DNA of 64,000 nt from Metallyticus violacea (lineage: Eukaryota > Arthropoda > Insecta > Mantodea > Metallyticidae), in the NCBI GenBank assembly GCA_030762175.1, contig CM060833.1, positions 169,212,501 to 169,276,500 of the forward strand, in the 5' to 3' direction. The notes under the pieces are model-generated. The model was not told the DNA's origin. It was given only the letters and a program-made list of their open reading frames with translations, and did not search any database. Of this stretch, positions 20,456 to 32,244 are shown piece by piece (the stretch's first letter is position 1; each line of letters begins with the position of its first letter). A program made the position numbers and the translations under genes.

Positions 20456-23400
20456 AAGTTGTTTGTTGAGTAGAAGGTCACATGCTTGCTTGTCTCTTGA
20501 TGAGGATGATCTCTTTATGGTTGACGTATTGTCTGCAGCTCACCTGTCACTAGAAGTTGGTTTGTAACTCTCAAAAAGTTGATTCTGTAGAAACTGACCT
20601 CTGCAGAAATCTCTGTTGGTAAAGACAACATGCCTAAGTTGCTTTTTATTGACACTTCCCAAACAAAAGCATGTCTAGTAGGTAAATTGAAAATGAGAGT
20701 TAATGATTTATTTTTTACAATTCAAATCACTAACAGAGGTAAAAGGTTGCATAGTTACCCACTTATTGTGTATAATAAATTTGTAATTGGTAAATTAAAG
20801 TTTGATGAAGTATAATCACATAGTTTGAGTTTACAGACGTTATTTTGCACCTCTTTACACGCTATGGACTATAACTTTATACTGTGATGTTTAACTGACA
20901 TTTGTTGACAGAACATGTGTTTTAGGCTAATTCAACCCAGAACTTACTATAGGGAAGTGACTGCTATTGAGTTCCCTCCTACCCACCCTCCATTAATATT
21001 ATTTAATTCATTGAATTGCCAATTCTCCAATTTTTTTTTTTTTTTTTTTTTTCCCCCTCAAACCCAAGTATTCACCTTTTTTTTTCCCCTCCTCCCATAT
21101 GCATTCTTGCATCAGGTTTGTATGTCTTGCTTTCTATATCACCATATGTAGATAATGCACACTTTTAACAAGTCTGTAACTGCTTGTGTGGCATGAAAAG
21201 GAGAGAATATAAATGTCTGTGTGCTAAAAGTTGGAGGTTCTGTAATGGTACTTTGCTCCCAATAATGTGCACTGAGAAATTCAGTTTTGGTCTATGAAGG
21301 TACAAATTTCTATAGGGTTGCTTCCATATTTCAAATTTCTTGCCTGAATGTTCTGACTATTAGCGGGCTACCATAAAACCAATTACTTGCACTATATCTT
21401 TGTAATCACCTGTCAAATATAAAGATGAACAGCTAAGGGTTCATCCTTACAATGGGGATTGCTCCTCTTGTTAAACTTAAACATTCACAATAATTCTGTC
21501 AAAGACTTGGGCCTTTCACGTGAATTTTCTATGGAAATGTAGAGATGAAGCAGTCCTGATGCTGCTAAGTTAGCATGCAAGACTTGGCTTTCCTATTTTT
21601 TTTCTTCTTCTTTCTTCCTTATTTGAGTCATTTTCCACTCACCATGGATTAATTTCCAATAGGTATTTTGGGTCAGTGCTAAGAGGTTGAATAGTTATAT
21701 CAAATTGTTCTGAACATATTCAATAAAATTTTATGACAGGCTGATTTTAGCAATTTTAAAATCTTTCCAATAGGAACTGAAAAGACAGAAGGTCCTATAG
21801 TGAGCCCATCTATGTGTTTCAGTAAATGGCACAAATGTACCAATGAAGAGCACATGTCATTTCCATCTCAGTGTGTTGAATGACTTCTGCTTGTAATTGT
21901 GTGTTAACAGTTCGATCATATCCTATTGCATTAAATTGCCTACTGCATTCCTTCATATTTCTTAAGGGTTTCTGGAGTTGCTAGGCAAGTTAACTAATAT
22001 ATGTACTACCAGGTTCCTCTACAAGGACATAGTGCTTTTCATCTTTGTTTTCTTGATAATTTTTGCCACTTATTTGTGATCTGAGAGTCTAATTTCTGCT
22101 TCTGTCAAAATATATACCCAATGGTATATATATCGCTTTTTTTGTACTTCTTCAGAAACTGTTCTGTAATTTTTAATACTTCCCTCTGCTATTGCTTTTA
22201 TCTACAAACTTATTAGGATTTTCTACTGACACAATGCCAAAATCTTCCATGACAGTGATGATAGCAGCAACTTTGCTTATTGAAAGGAATGTAATTTTTG
22301 AGCTTTGTTTTTGCAAGATGCAGCATTGATACTCTAATTTGTGTCTTAAGTTCTTAATTTCTTAGCCTATGGTTCTGATTGTGCAATTTAAAATCAATAT
22401 AACTATTAGTCTGATGTCCATCCCTAAAGTTCCAAAAGAGCTCATATTGCTTTCTTCTGTGATCATAGATTTTTTTTCATGGCTTTTATATTTTGTTGAA
22501 ATGAGGTGTTTAACGTTTCCTTTTTTATCTAGCTTTAATTTTACAGATAGTAATCTTATCAATGCCATCTGTTTCCATTTTTCTGGTAGTTCTCTAGTTA
22601 CTTAAAATTCTCTCTCTCTCTCTTAATAAGGAACTTTGCTAGTTTTATTACATCATCAGGTTGTAAATGAAACCTTTTTTTAAATACTGTTAGTACCTGA
22701 AACTATCCTTCTACAGTAGTGGTGCCTCTTCCTTTGCTCTTTAAGCTATTATTCATTTACCCTGATCCATAAATAAACTAAACTATTATTTACTTTTGGT
22801 ATAATAATTGGTGATCAGTTTACATATTGCTTGGAAACCGTAGTAATCAAAACCTGTTTCCAAATATTCTCCTCTTTCATGGTAATTTCAGGGGAAATTT
22901 CCCCATTGCTTCCATCACCTTTAATAATATTACATTTGAAGAAACAAATCATTATCTCTCTATATGTTGGAAGAGTTCTGATCTTTTGCAGATATGAAGA
23001 TTTCTTCATATCTCATGCATTCTTTAGGTCTTATCTTTACACATAACTTACTGAGGATTATATTGTTTTATTTGAAACGTATAAATGCACCTTTTCTAGA
23101 ACTCGATTTACAGTAAACTAAAACTGAGAAGTTGGGATGTTTCACCATAACACCCCTGCCCCTTGAATATTTGATAAAAAAAAAAAGGAGAAACAAAGCT
23201 TTGCTCTTCTGTTACATTCTAAGTTGGAAATGAATGAAAGTTTTAAAGCATTTGTGCTTCTGTAAAACAGTTTGTGGATATCTCTCTCTTTGTGCTGTTA
23301 TAACATTACATGCAAACTTTTAATGCTATTAACATATGAAATCCAAAAACTTGTTTTTTTCAATCCAGATATTCTTTAAATACATTATTGTGTATTGATT

Positions 23401-23990
23401 GCAAGCAAATACGGCCAACCTATTTAAGGCATTGATAGGCATCAATAATAATCTGTTTACAAGCCATCTGATACAGTGTGCAGCAATTTAGCAAGTTCTC
23501 AATCCAGAATATTCTCCAAAACATATAAGCTCAACACTACTTCCTAGCACTAGATTTCCAACTTGGAACTCCAGTGCAAAAGGCAAGTCTTAGCAGTGCA
23601 TTTGATTGGGAGAATATATTAGTATGATTGGTCAAACTAATGCTGATGTAGCACATTTTGCCAACCGATCCCTGAATGCCTTCATCCTCATAATTTAGTC
23701 TGCTAATATTTTTGTGACTCTAAAATGCACTACATTATTGCCATCCTTCTACTAAATGCAGGGCATATGAAGTCACCATCAGATAAAACATTTTAAATAT
23801 GTGCATGACAAAATTATACGTATGTTCACCATTGAAATTAATGTAATTTTTAAGCTTGATCCTAATTTTGGGTTATTTAGATGTGGTATCCAAGTCTCCC
23901 TTCCAGCATGGTTACACAAAAATATTTTCCAGATTTTGTCATATTTTAGTATTGCTTATATAAAGAATGATGTAAGTTAATTACATGGAC
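20456..23990. other. Intronic sequence, no gene recognised
   Basis: Contains a T/C-rich run at 21031-21089 and A/T-rich sequence. Overlapping ORFs on opposite strands at 22362-22605 and 22815-23046 show no domain in any frame and were not accepted. Confidence 0.35.
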
Positions 23991-24103
23991 ACTTTTTATT
24001 TAAAATGCCTATATTACAAGAGTCATACTGAAAGTAGTGAGCAACAATTTTTAAACCTCTTAATATTTATTTTTTTTAGATAAACCAAGTTCTTCAACGT
24101 AAT

Positions 24104-25171
24104 CTACAGACTTTTCTGTCACTTTTCAACATAATCTCCATTTCTTTACATCATTTTTCCCATTGTTCTGCAAGTTGCAAGTTTAAAAATACCCTTACAA
24201 TAAAAAAACACTGTTCCACTGCACGAAGACACTGACACACTGCTTTCCGAATATATCCTCCACTCTCGTAGTGTTGGCCTCGCATCTGTTCCTTAACAGA
24301 ACCAAAAAGATGGTGGTTGGAGGGTGCCAAGTCTGGACTATAGGGAGGATGTGGAAGAATTTCCCACCCAAATGTCCTGATCTTCTCCATTATGATACAG
24401 GTAGTGTAAGGACGTGCATTATCCTGTAGCAGGATGATCTTTCCAGAGCACTTATCGCACAATGCACAACGGAGTTTCCAAAGTGTCTGGATATACCGGG
24501 CAACATTTATGGTTTGTCCAGGTTCAAGAAAATGAACCAGAATGCAACTCTGTGCATCCCAGAAGGTGCTACCCATAACCTTCCCAGCAGATTTCACTGT
24601 CTTCTCTTTCATCTTTGATGACAAATCCAAATAGTGCCATTCCATACTCTGGCATTTTGTTTCAATCTCATAATTATGAAACCAGCTTTCATCACCTGTC
24701 ACAATACTCGTCAAAAAATCATCACCTTCATTTTGAAATCTGTTAGATGGTTTTGGGTGATGATTATTTTCTCAAGTTTGTGGTTTTCAGTCAATAAACA
24801 TGAAACCCAAAGGGCACAAACTTTTCGATAACCCAAGCCTTTTATCATTTCTTGGACTGCACTATGTCCTACTGCAAGTTTTGCAGCGATTTCATCCAGA
24901 GTGATACTCCTATCTTCTCTAATCATCTCATCACCTCTTTCCTTGTTGCATTCCATGGAGGCAGTTCGTGGGCGTCTGCTACAAGGCTATCTTGGATACT
25001 GGTTTTTCCATCTAAGAAATGTTTTACCCATCTCCTAACACTGCTAGCACCCATGCAGACATCTCTATAGGCACATTGAAGTCTGAGATGAATTTCAGCA
25101 GCAGATTTTCCTTCTTTAACAAGGAATTCAATGACATAATGCTGTGGAAATAAAACATTGATGTCCGCCAT
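24104..25171 (-). pseudogene. Mariner transposase (SETMAR-like type), two frameshifts
   Basis: The start ATG at 25171 gives MADINVLFPQHYVIEFLVKE, then the paired HTH region (SAAEIHLRLQ, SSVRRWVKHFLDG; ITLDEIAAKLAVGHSAVQEM). WVSCLLTE is the linker. The catalytic part has TGDESWFHNYE (Asp 1), ILLQDNARPYT (Asp 2) and YSPDLAPSNHHLFG at position 3, with exactly 34 residues between positions 2 and 3. The third Asp is Asn, which would abolish catalysis. Frameshifts fall near 24940 and 24715, and a stop follows LAEQWEK just before the end, where CKEMEIMLKSDRK continues. Length matches the family (about 345 residues). It lies in the second-last visible intron of gene 1, ending 187 bp before the next exon. 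Confidence 0.9.
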
Positions 25172-25357
25172 TTTGGAAATACTGCATATGGTTATGTGAT
25201 AGAAGCTAATGACGTCATGGTGTAACAACATGTATAAAGTCTGTAGATTACGGTCCTGTTACATTGTTGGAATTTGAATTTTAACAATGGATTGCTCAAG
25301 ACTTTTAATATGACCCTGTACTATTTAAGACTTATTTGTATTTGTTTTGCTTTACAG

Positions 25358-25429
25358 CCTTCTGAGGCCTCAGAAACAAAGATCCAGTTACCAGGAATGG
25401 AAGAGGAAGTGGGAAGTCCAAAGGACCAG
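25358..25429 (+). CDS. Gene 1, 72-nt internal exon
   Basis: TTTTGCTTTACAG precedes and CCAG|GTAATG follows. The 24 codons (PSEASETKIQLPGM, then EEEVGSPKDQ) are open in phase 0 and agree in phase with the exons at 4438-4470 and 28879-28953. Codon use is less A/T-biased than the flanks, which supports coding. The peptide is acidic, Ser/Glu/Pro-rich and probably unstructured, with no domain. Neighbours: a mariner relic ends 187 bp upstream. I do not recognise the protein; a nuclear regulatory protein tail is possible but not shown. Confidence 0.75.
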
Positions 25430-27650
25430 GTAATGTACCATAATCTCATGCTAGCTGAGTTGCCTTGCATTGCCCAAACTTATGTCTTGCAAATTAAATA
25501 AGTAGTAAAAAAGAATGTGTAATAATTACTTAAGTTTCTTTGACAGTATCAGCAAGTTCAGTTATTACCAGTCACTTTACTAATCTCTATTCTGATAAAG
25601 GGAACAATAAATAAACATAATAAAAATATAAATGTATTGCATTAGTGACATTGAAGCATAGTTTGTCTTGGCAGTGGAATTAAGTTGGTGGGAATAGTAA
25701 GTCAGTCAGAGTTGCGATTATTTTTCTTTCTTCCATCCATCTTCTCCATTATTGATACAATATTTGTTACAATAAATGAACTTAATATTGTAAAATATTC
25801 TTATTAAGTAACATAATATGCAATTGTTAATGGAAAAGTAATACTTTAAGGTATGCAGTATTCTTGATATTTACCCCCACTGCATAAATATATAAAATTT
25901 GTGCTTCCCATATTGGAGCAAACTACATGTAACTAGTGTAAAAAATATAGAAAATTTTAAGTTAATGCTGCTACTTAGTTGTCATCAAATTATATTTACA
26001 TTTATTATAAATGCAAATCATATGTAAACTAGAGTCACTTAAAATTAAAGAGCATGTCATTGGATAGGCATATCAGATTATCTATGAAACCTAAGCATGG
26101 CAAAACCTCAGCAGAAGATCAGCGTGAAGGAAAGCTTTGTTATAACAGCTTAGCAGAATCTGCAGTTGCAATGAGTTACGTGCCTCTCTCAAGAGTAGAC
26201 ATTAAATACTAAGTTTGTTGGTGATTTGTATATAATATTATAGGAAAACTCAAATGGAAAGTATAATAGACCTAATTATTTATTCTTCAATTGACATTTA
26301 TATGTTTGAACAGAATCCATTTATGCTGTCCAGAGATATTTTCAAGAAAAATTCTTAGGAAAGTGCTGAAGATAAAAGGCAAAGAAAACAATATACAGTG
26401 CTCGCAGAAAATAAAAACGGGTGGCATTGGATAAATCCCTATAAATACCTCTCTGCTTCCTTTCTAAGCTAACAGGAATTTCTCTACACTTCTGTAAGAG
26501 CAGCTACAAAGTTACTTCAGCTAAAATTGTATAAAAGTACTGCGGTGCAAGAACTTAAATTTAGTCAGGATTTTATTAATGGAATTGGACTAAATTGTGT
26601 AACAGAGAAATTGATCCTAACTTCTGTTTTCTGATGAAGCTCCATGCCACTTACATGGCTATGTTAAGCTCAAAACTGTTAATACTGGAGTACCAAAATA
26701 TTATTAAAAGTGAGTTAGTGACGACAGAATAATAAGCTAAATTTTTAAGGAAACAATAGTCATAAGTATGTGCAAATTATTTTGCAATAATCTTTTTGCT
26801 GAATTAACTGTGAAAGAATGTAATTTTGCATTTTTACATCAATAGCATGTACATGCAGCTTCTCTGCAGGCAATACAAAGTGAATCTTATTTTGATTTAA
26901 AGTATTTAAAGATTTTGAGTCGTCGTTTTGGTTGACAATGTGAGGAATGTACCTCACGAAACATGTACCAAAATTACTTTTATAAGTGTGTTTGTGAAAC
27001 TTAAAGAGAGTTTTAATGTGACGACATGATTTTTAGTGTTTTACTTTAAATCAAAATAAGATTAACAAAAGTTTCACTGTGTGGATTCCCAAATTCCGTA
27101 AACATAATACAAAGTGAGTTATCAGTGAAAACATATGGCTCATTAAATTCCATAATTGAACCCCTTGTGATTGTTATTTTTGGGGAACATCAAAAGATAA
27201 AGTATCTAGAACAAATCCACACAAACTAAACAGTGAAGAATAATTCTACGAAGAGTCTAATTTAACTTATTTAAGAGAGTCAAAAAGGGTAATAGGTATT
27301 TCCTAAGCAGATGTCAAAATTTGCTTCTGGTACAGGCTCACCTAGCTTAATTTCTTGCACCACAGTAAATGTAAAGAATTTTAAGTTAAATAATTTCGTA
27401 GTCACTGATATGAAAGTGTAGGAAATTTCTTTTCTGTGGAAGATGGAAAGAAATTTTCAGGGTACTTCTCCAAGCAGTATCCAATGTCATCTAGAGTTTT
27501 TTCTTTAGCTCTATACGTTGTCTTTTTTGTATCTTATCTTTAAACTTCCTTGCTAACCTCCCACTATAGTTTCATCATGCTCACATTTCATAGATAATCT
27601 GGACACTAAATATTATGTGATATATAACACATCCAAAGAAATATCTACTA
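25430..27650. other. Start of the last visible intron of gene 1
   Basis: AT-rich. The only structure is the inverted repeat at 26881-27063. TACAGTGCTCGCAGAAAATA near 26396 looks a little like a Tc1-type end but has no partner. Confidence 0.4.
26881..27063. repeat. Inverted repeat, 22-24 bp arms 137 bp apart
   Basis: AATCTTATTTTGATTTAAAGTA (26883-26904) is the exact complement of TACTTTAAATCAAAATAAGATT (27042-27063). Inside, GTCGTC (about 26920) faces GACGAC (about 27021). It could be a small MITE end pair or an RNA hairpin in the gene 1 intron. Confidence 0.6.
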
Positions 27651-28760
27651 GATGGTGTCCACAATATTCGGGACTGGTGATGCCATCTTGACAGTAGTTG
27701 CAGTAAAGTTTTGTACTGCTAGGTGGTAACACTAGCACATCTGATAAGTGAGTGTGTAAAGTTTCATGCAGCTGGGTAGATGTGTTGAGATTGATTCTAT
27801 AGTAATTTTCATGATGCTCTGTGTGTAGTGTGTGGCAATTTTACGATGGATCCAAGATTAGAACAGAGTGTGCATGAAATTCTGTACAAATCTCGGGAAA
27901 AATGCTACAGAGACCCTCGCAATGATTCAACAAGTATTTGGGGAACAATACATGAGCCGTACACATGTGTTTGAGTGGCATTCGGTTCAGGGCCGGCCGT
28001 ACAGCTATTGAAGATGATGCTCACACCGGTAGCCTGTCAGCTGCACAACGCGTGACATTGATGTCAAAGTTCAACACCTCGTTCGTGAGGATCGATGTCG
28101 AACTATTGAAGACCTTGCTCATGAAGTGGGAATTGGTTATGGAACATGCCAACGAATTTTTACTGATGAATTGGGCATGCATTCTATTACCAAGACCAAA
28201 AAAGCGTGACAAGTGAAGAGCAAAGTCATGAGCATGCTCCTCGTTTTCTTTGATACCAAGGGAATTGTGCACAAAGAAGTCGTCCCACCAAATCAAACAG
28301 TGAATTCCACGTATTACTGTGATGTTTTGCGACGGCTCCGTGAAAATGTGCGGAGACGGACGACGGCCCGAACTTTGATCGTGTAGCATCACGATAATGC
28401 GCCCTGTCATAATACCTTGTTCACCAGGAGCTTTTTGACGAAAAACAACATGACGGTTGTCCCCCACCTACCGTACTCGCCAGATTTGGCACCCTGCGAC
28501 TTCGCTCTATACCCCAAACTGAAAATCAAGTTGAAAGGACGTCGGTTCGACACAATTGATATGATTCAAGAAGAAACGCTGTATGTGCTAAACACCCCCA
28601 AAGAACATGACTTCCAAGATGCACTTGCAAAATGGCAGAATCGCTGGGATTGGTGTATACGTGTGGAGGGGAACTACTTCGAGGGTAATGGCAGTCATTA
28701 GTCTTAAAGTAAATTTTTGACCAGATGGCAGCACCAGTCCCAAATATTCTGGATACCATC
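27651..28760 (+). mobile_element. Mariner element with readable ends
   Basis: The 1110-bp element has imperfect inverted ends of about 40 bp: GATGGTGTCCACAATATTCG then GGACTGGTGATGCCATC on the left. The right end complement is GATGGTATCCAGAATATTTG then GGACTGGTGCTGCCATC. TA precedes the left end (27649-27650); the right flank has lost it. The right end lies 118 bp before the last exon of gene 1. Confidence 0.9.
27846..28701 (+). pseudogene. Mariner transposase with the first catalytic Asp deleted
   Basis: The start ATG at 27846 gives MDPRLEQSVHEILYKSREKC. Shifting frames then contain QVFGEQYMSRTHVFEWHSVQ and RRTIEDLAHEVGIGYGTCQR-like residues up to DELGMHSIT. The sequence next jumps to SKVMSMLLVFFDTKGIVHKE, so the TGDESW box holding Asp 1 is missing: an internal deletion of roughly 80-100 codons. 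Asp 2 (HHDNAPCHN) and Asp 3 (YSPDLAPCDFALYP) remain with D34D spacing. It ends with NYFEGNGSH and TAG at 28699-28701. It is a different mariner type from 24104-25171. Confidence 0.9.
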
Positions 28761-28878
28761 TCGTATGTTACATGTTAAGCTGAGCTTTAATGACTTTAAT
28801 TTACTGTCACATACTTGAACTTCTTATTGTTATTTCACTTAGAATCTGATTTCTTTCCTTCTTCTTCCTTTTCATCAG

Positions 28879-28953
28879 AGCGGAACTGATTGTGATGAAC
28901 CTCCCATGAAAAGACCAACACTGGAACAGGCACATAAGATAGAACCTATGTGA
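28879..28953 (+). CDS. Gene 1, terminal coding exon with stop
   Basis: TTCTTCCTTTTCATCAG is a strong acceptor. The frame reads SGTDCDEPPMKRPTLEQAHK then IEPM and TGA (28951-28953), in phase 0 with the two earlier exons. PPMKRP is a short basic patch that could act as a nuclear signal (weak inference). The joined visible tail is 59 residues, acidic and then basic, with no known fold. The N-terminal part of the protein lies left of the window, so family assignment is not possible here. Alternative: acceptor two bases later (AGAG|CGG), which would break the phase. Confidence 0.75.
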   Translation, partial: SGTDCDEPPMKRPTLEQAHKIEPM

Positions 28954-29735
28954 GCAAGTTTTCTGCAGACATTAAATGGACCATCACTGGGCTGAGCTGC
29001 ATTACATACTACTCTTCCCAACACTTCCTCTCCCACACATACAAACACACACACACAAACATACAGTGATATAAGCTACCATTCATTACCTACATTATGT
29101 GAACAAGATGATACAAGGAGCATTTTGTGTCTACATTCATTAATGGCAGTGCAGTCAAACTTTGTAAGTAAAGAACCTCTGAAACATTGTGGACGTGTAG
29201 TAGGAATATGGGGGTGTAAAGATTTCAAGCGGTGTAGCTAAAAATAAAGAGAAAATTTTGTTTTTCTATTATTTAACAATGCAGAATAAGTTATAATTTG
29301 AACTAAATGAACAAGAACTGATGTGTTATTTGGCATTATTTAAGAAAAAAAATTATTATTGATAGCTAAGTTCGTTGAACAAATAACTATGCTGGAGCTA
29401 TCACTCATTAATTTCTTTTAATATGTATTTATCTCCCCTTGTCCCCCATAAATCTCTTCCACCTCTTTTATTTTTTTATGTGCATATTTAACTTCCATTT
29501 TGTTTCTGAAAACATTGCATATGTTACATTATTCTTCTTTACATTACAGGCACCAAAGAAATTTCATACATATAAACAGTGTTCTAACAACTCTAGCATT
29601 TGCCTGAGGTATTTGGGAATTGTCTTAGTTGTTAGCAATACTAACCTCCCCTAAAAAAGAAAACCTTAGATTGCAATACAATAGCACCTTTTCCAATTGT
29701 ACAAGTTTAATAAACATCTTGTATGAACTATTCAA
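28954..29735 (+). other. Probable 3' UTR of gene 1
   Basis: Follows the TGA at 28951-28953. It contains a short (CA)n stretch near 29037-29062 and AATAAA at 29243-29248 and 29709-29714, the second followed by a T/G-containing stretch. Further AATAAA at 29915 and 30919 could be used instead. The end is a guess without transcript data. Confidence 0.4.
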
Positions 29736-31522
29736 ATATAAGTAAAAGGCATATTGTACCTTAATTAATTTTATGCCAGTGAAATTAAAAATAGTCACAG
29801 AACCCAGTATTTACTTATGAGGAAAATACACATAATCAAAATGTGTTGCATTGTGCTTTTACAAGCATTATGTGTTTTGATATTTGCAGCCATCATTAAC
29901 TTCTCTGGCAGAATAATAAAAGTTTGTTCCTTTTCTTTATTGTTCATTGCTTCTCTCTGAACACACTATTAATTTTCTCCCATATTCATCATCAGAAAGT
30001 ATCAAATAATATATGTTCTGTTGATATTCTGCTTGTTGCAAGTGCAGTTGATTTGAAACTATTTCTGCAGCAAAAATAACACTTATCAGAAACCATAATA
30101 CTGCAATACAAGGTAATATTTGAATTCTGCAATTATAAAACTTCTGTATTTTAATTGTTGCATTTTGAATGCCTGGCCTGAACGATGCAAACTTTTTCCT
30201 TTTTTGTATAATACTTTGCTTATACATTTTATTGCTAGTGTAAATATGGATCATAGTATAATGAAGGAACATTTTGTTTGGTGGAAAGAATTCCAGAGGG
30301 ATTACATATATCAATTTTTAAAATTAACTCTCTGAAAGTATTTCAAGATCTCATGTACAAGAAAGCTTCAGTTATTAGAGTATAGCTCCAACATATGGTT
30401 ATGTGATGTAAGTTTGTTAGAAATAATTTGTTACATTTTGTATTGCTGGTTACAGTGTGTAAGCTGTAAGTTACTGTGTATAATTACTGCATACATTGTA
30501 TAAATTGTCTTCATTTTTTGTTTCATTCAAACAAAAACGTTTTTGTTTCACTTTCATTGGTGTCACATATTTTCATACTGAATACTTCATTTTTAGACAT
30601 GAACCTTTGAGCTGTTACGGCTTAAAGTTAAACTGTAGTTTTGTGGCTATGTCAAAATTAATTTTTATGGGTTAAAATTAAAGTATGTATTTGTATATAC
30701 AATGTACTAAGTTTGTGACTCCACACCCCACATACCTTATTTTACTAGTCTGTATATTAAGTTTATGCCGCTTTGAACAGCAATTGTACTGTGTGTCACA
30801 ATCATATGTCTGCTATTTGCTGGTATTGCCTGCGGGCTGCAGCAGCCAGCCAATGGACCAAATTCCAGCATTATCAATTAGATTTCCCCTAATATTAAAC
30901 ATTTGTACAACTTTGATTAATAAAAAAGTGCACATTTTTATGTTATAATGAATATAAAGTCCAAAATTCTTTGAATCTCTGTTCTTAAATTATCTTTCAG
31001 TTCTTCTGTAACAAGGAAACAATGCAGTGTGATTTGTAAATAAAATGCTGCCTGCATAACATGTTTAGAGGAAAGGAGAAGGTAGAAACATAGCAACAAT
31101 GGTCTGCTGTCTTGTTCAAATAAGAACTTTAAAAATAAATAAAACAAAAAATTAAATATAGAAAAAGTATTTCTAACATAGCTAGATTTACTATGAGTTA
31201 TATTATAAGCACTTAAGCTTCTTTCATGAATAAACCAAATTTACATCACAAAGCTCTTAAGATTAGAAATATTTGTTGAAAAGTTCCAAAATATTGTTCA
31301 GAAATGCCAAATCAGTGTTCTTGCAATGTGTTCTTCCAGTTCTTGAATTTCATTTCCTAAAAATGGGGAGGGGGATTATCTGCAATTAACAATATGAATT
31401 AAATATAATGCAATATTTTGGCACAGAATAATTTTAAGTGTTATTAAATTTAAAACTAATTTTTTGCCAAAACTAATACCTTGAAGCAACTAATATATTC
31501 TTAAATAGCTAGTGAATCTCTT
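29736..31522. other. Downstream of gene 1, nothing recognised
   Basis: AT-rich with additional AATAAA signals (29915, 30919), so part could belong to a longer 3' UTR. No coding or repeat signature was supported. Confidence 0.35.
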
Positions 31523-31544
31523 TAATACTCTTATGCATCACTTG

Positions 31545-31583
31545 AGTTAGACATGTTCCACAGGCCTTTGCTCACATCATCAG
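31545..31583 (-). ncRNA. Hammerhead-like sequence at the 3' end of the Penelope-like element
   Basis: Minus strand: CTGATGATGTGAGCAAAGGC, CTGTGGA, then ACATGT (self-complementary, at the stem III position) and C. It is followed by CTCAAGTGATGCATAAGAGT, which aligns with ACAAGTAAGTGAAGCAATAAGAGT of the dispersed repeats. The putative stem II is weak (several G-U pairs and a mismatch) and GAAA reads GGAA, so it is decayed. Its value is in linking the repeat family to a Penelope-like ORF. Confidence 0.4.
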
Positions 31584-31914
31584 CTGTGTCTCAACTGCTG
31601 GATTTGTTGAGGTTGGATAGACTTATAGTGTAGCTCTCATAGACATTTTATGAACTTTTGGATTAATTTGTCTTCTTTTGGGTTCTTGAAGTTTATAACC
31701 TTATCTTGATTTATAAAATATTTTTCCCATATTCCCAGCTTCAAACACCTATCTACAAATTTCAGTAATTTGACTTCTATTTCTATATCATGTTTATCTT
31801 TCCAAAAGTGATGTGCAACTGCTGATTTATCTATCTAATCATACTTGATGTTTTTCGGGCATTCTTTAGTCTAATTCCAATTCTTTTTGTTTTGCCAATA
31901 TATAGTTTGTTGCA

Positions 31915-32244
31915 TTAGGAACAGTTGATTTGAGATATTCCTGGCTTCTTCTCATCAGGTATTCTATCATTATCACTGGAGTTGAGATTATTTTGTTGCT
32001 GAATTCGTTCACCGGGGACAAAGTAATACCAAACTCCCTGAGTATTTTCTGGAATTTTTTGGTGGCTAAGAATGATAAGTAAGTCTCTTGTGAATGGTAT
32101 TTCTTTTCTTGCTGTCAATGTTTTAACCTGTTTTAACCTCTTCTCTTGTTTGAATTTCTTGTCTACAATTTCTTGGTCATACCCATTGGTTTTTACCATT
32201 TGTATTACGTGAGAGTACTCTTGGTTGCATTCAAACTCATTCAT
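31915..32244 (-). pseudogene. Penelope-like ORF fragment (RT thumb/linker to GIY-YIG)
   Basis: A 109-codon open stretch beginning MNEFECNQEYSHVIQMVKTN. Residues 15-40 (NGYDQEIVDKKFKQEKRLKQ) match the N-G-Y-x-x-x-x-I-x-x-x-x linker helix following the RT in Penelope elements. The last part (PDEKKPGISQINCS) starts the GIY-YIG domain, which runs on past the stop as NKLYIGKTKRIGIRLK. The catalytic Arg region survives, and the later Glu was not located. An older reading frame continues upstream only after a frameshift near 32250. Confidence 0.7.

Noticed and set aside
22362..22605. Overlapping opposite-strand ORFs, also 22815-23046
   Set aside because: No domain, no coding bias, no splice sites; likely chance openness.
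24000..24060. GTCATACTGAAAGTAGTGAG as the left terminal repeat of the 24-25 kb mariner
   Set aside because: No matching inverted copy could be found on the right side, so element ends were not drawn.
26394..26425. TACAGTGCTCGCAGAAAATA as a Tc1-type terminal repeat
   Set aside because: No inverted partner and no transposase nearby.
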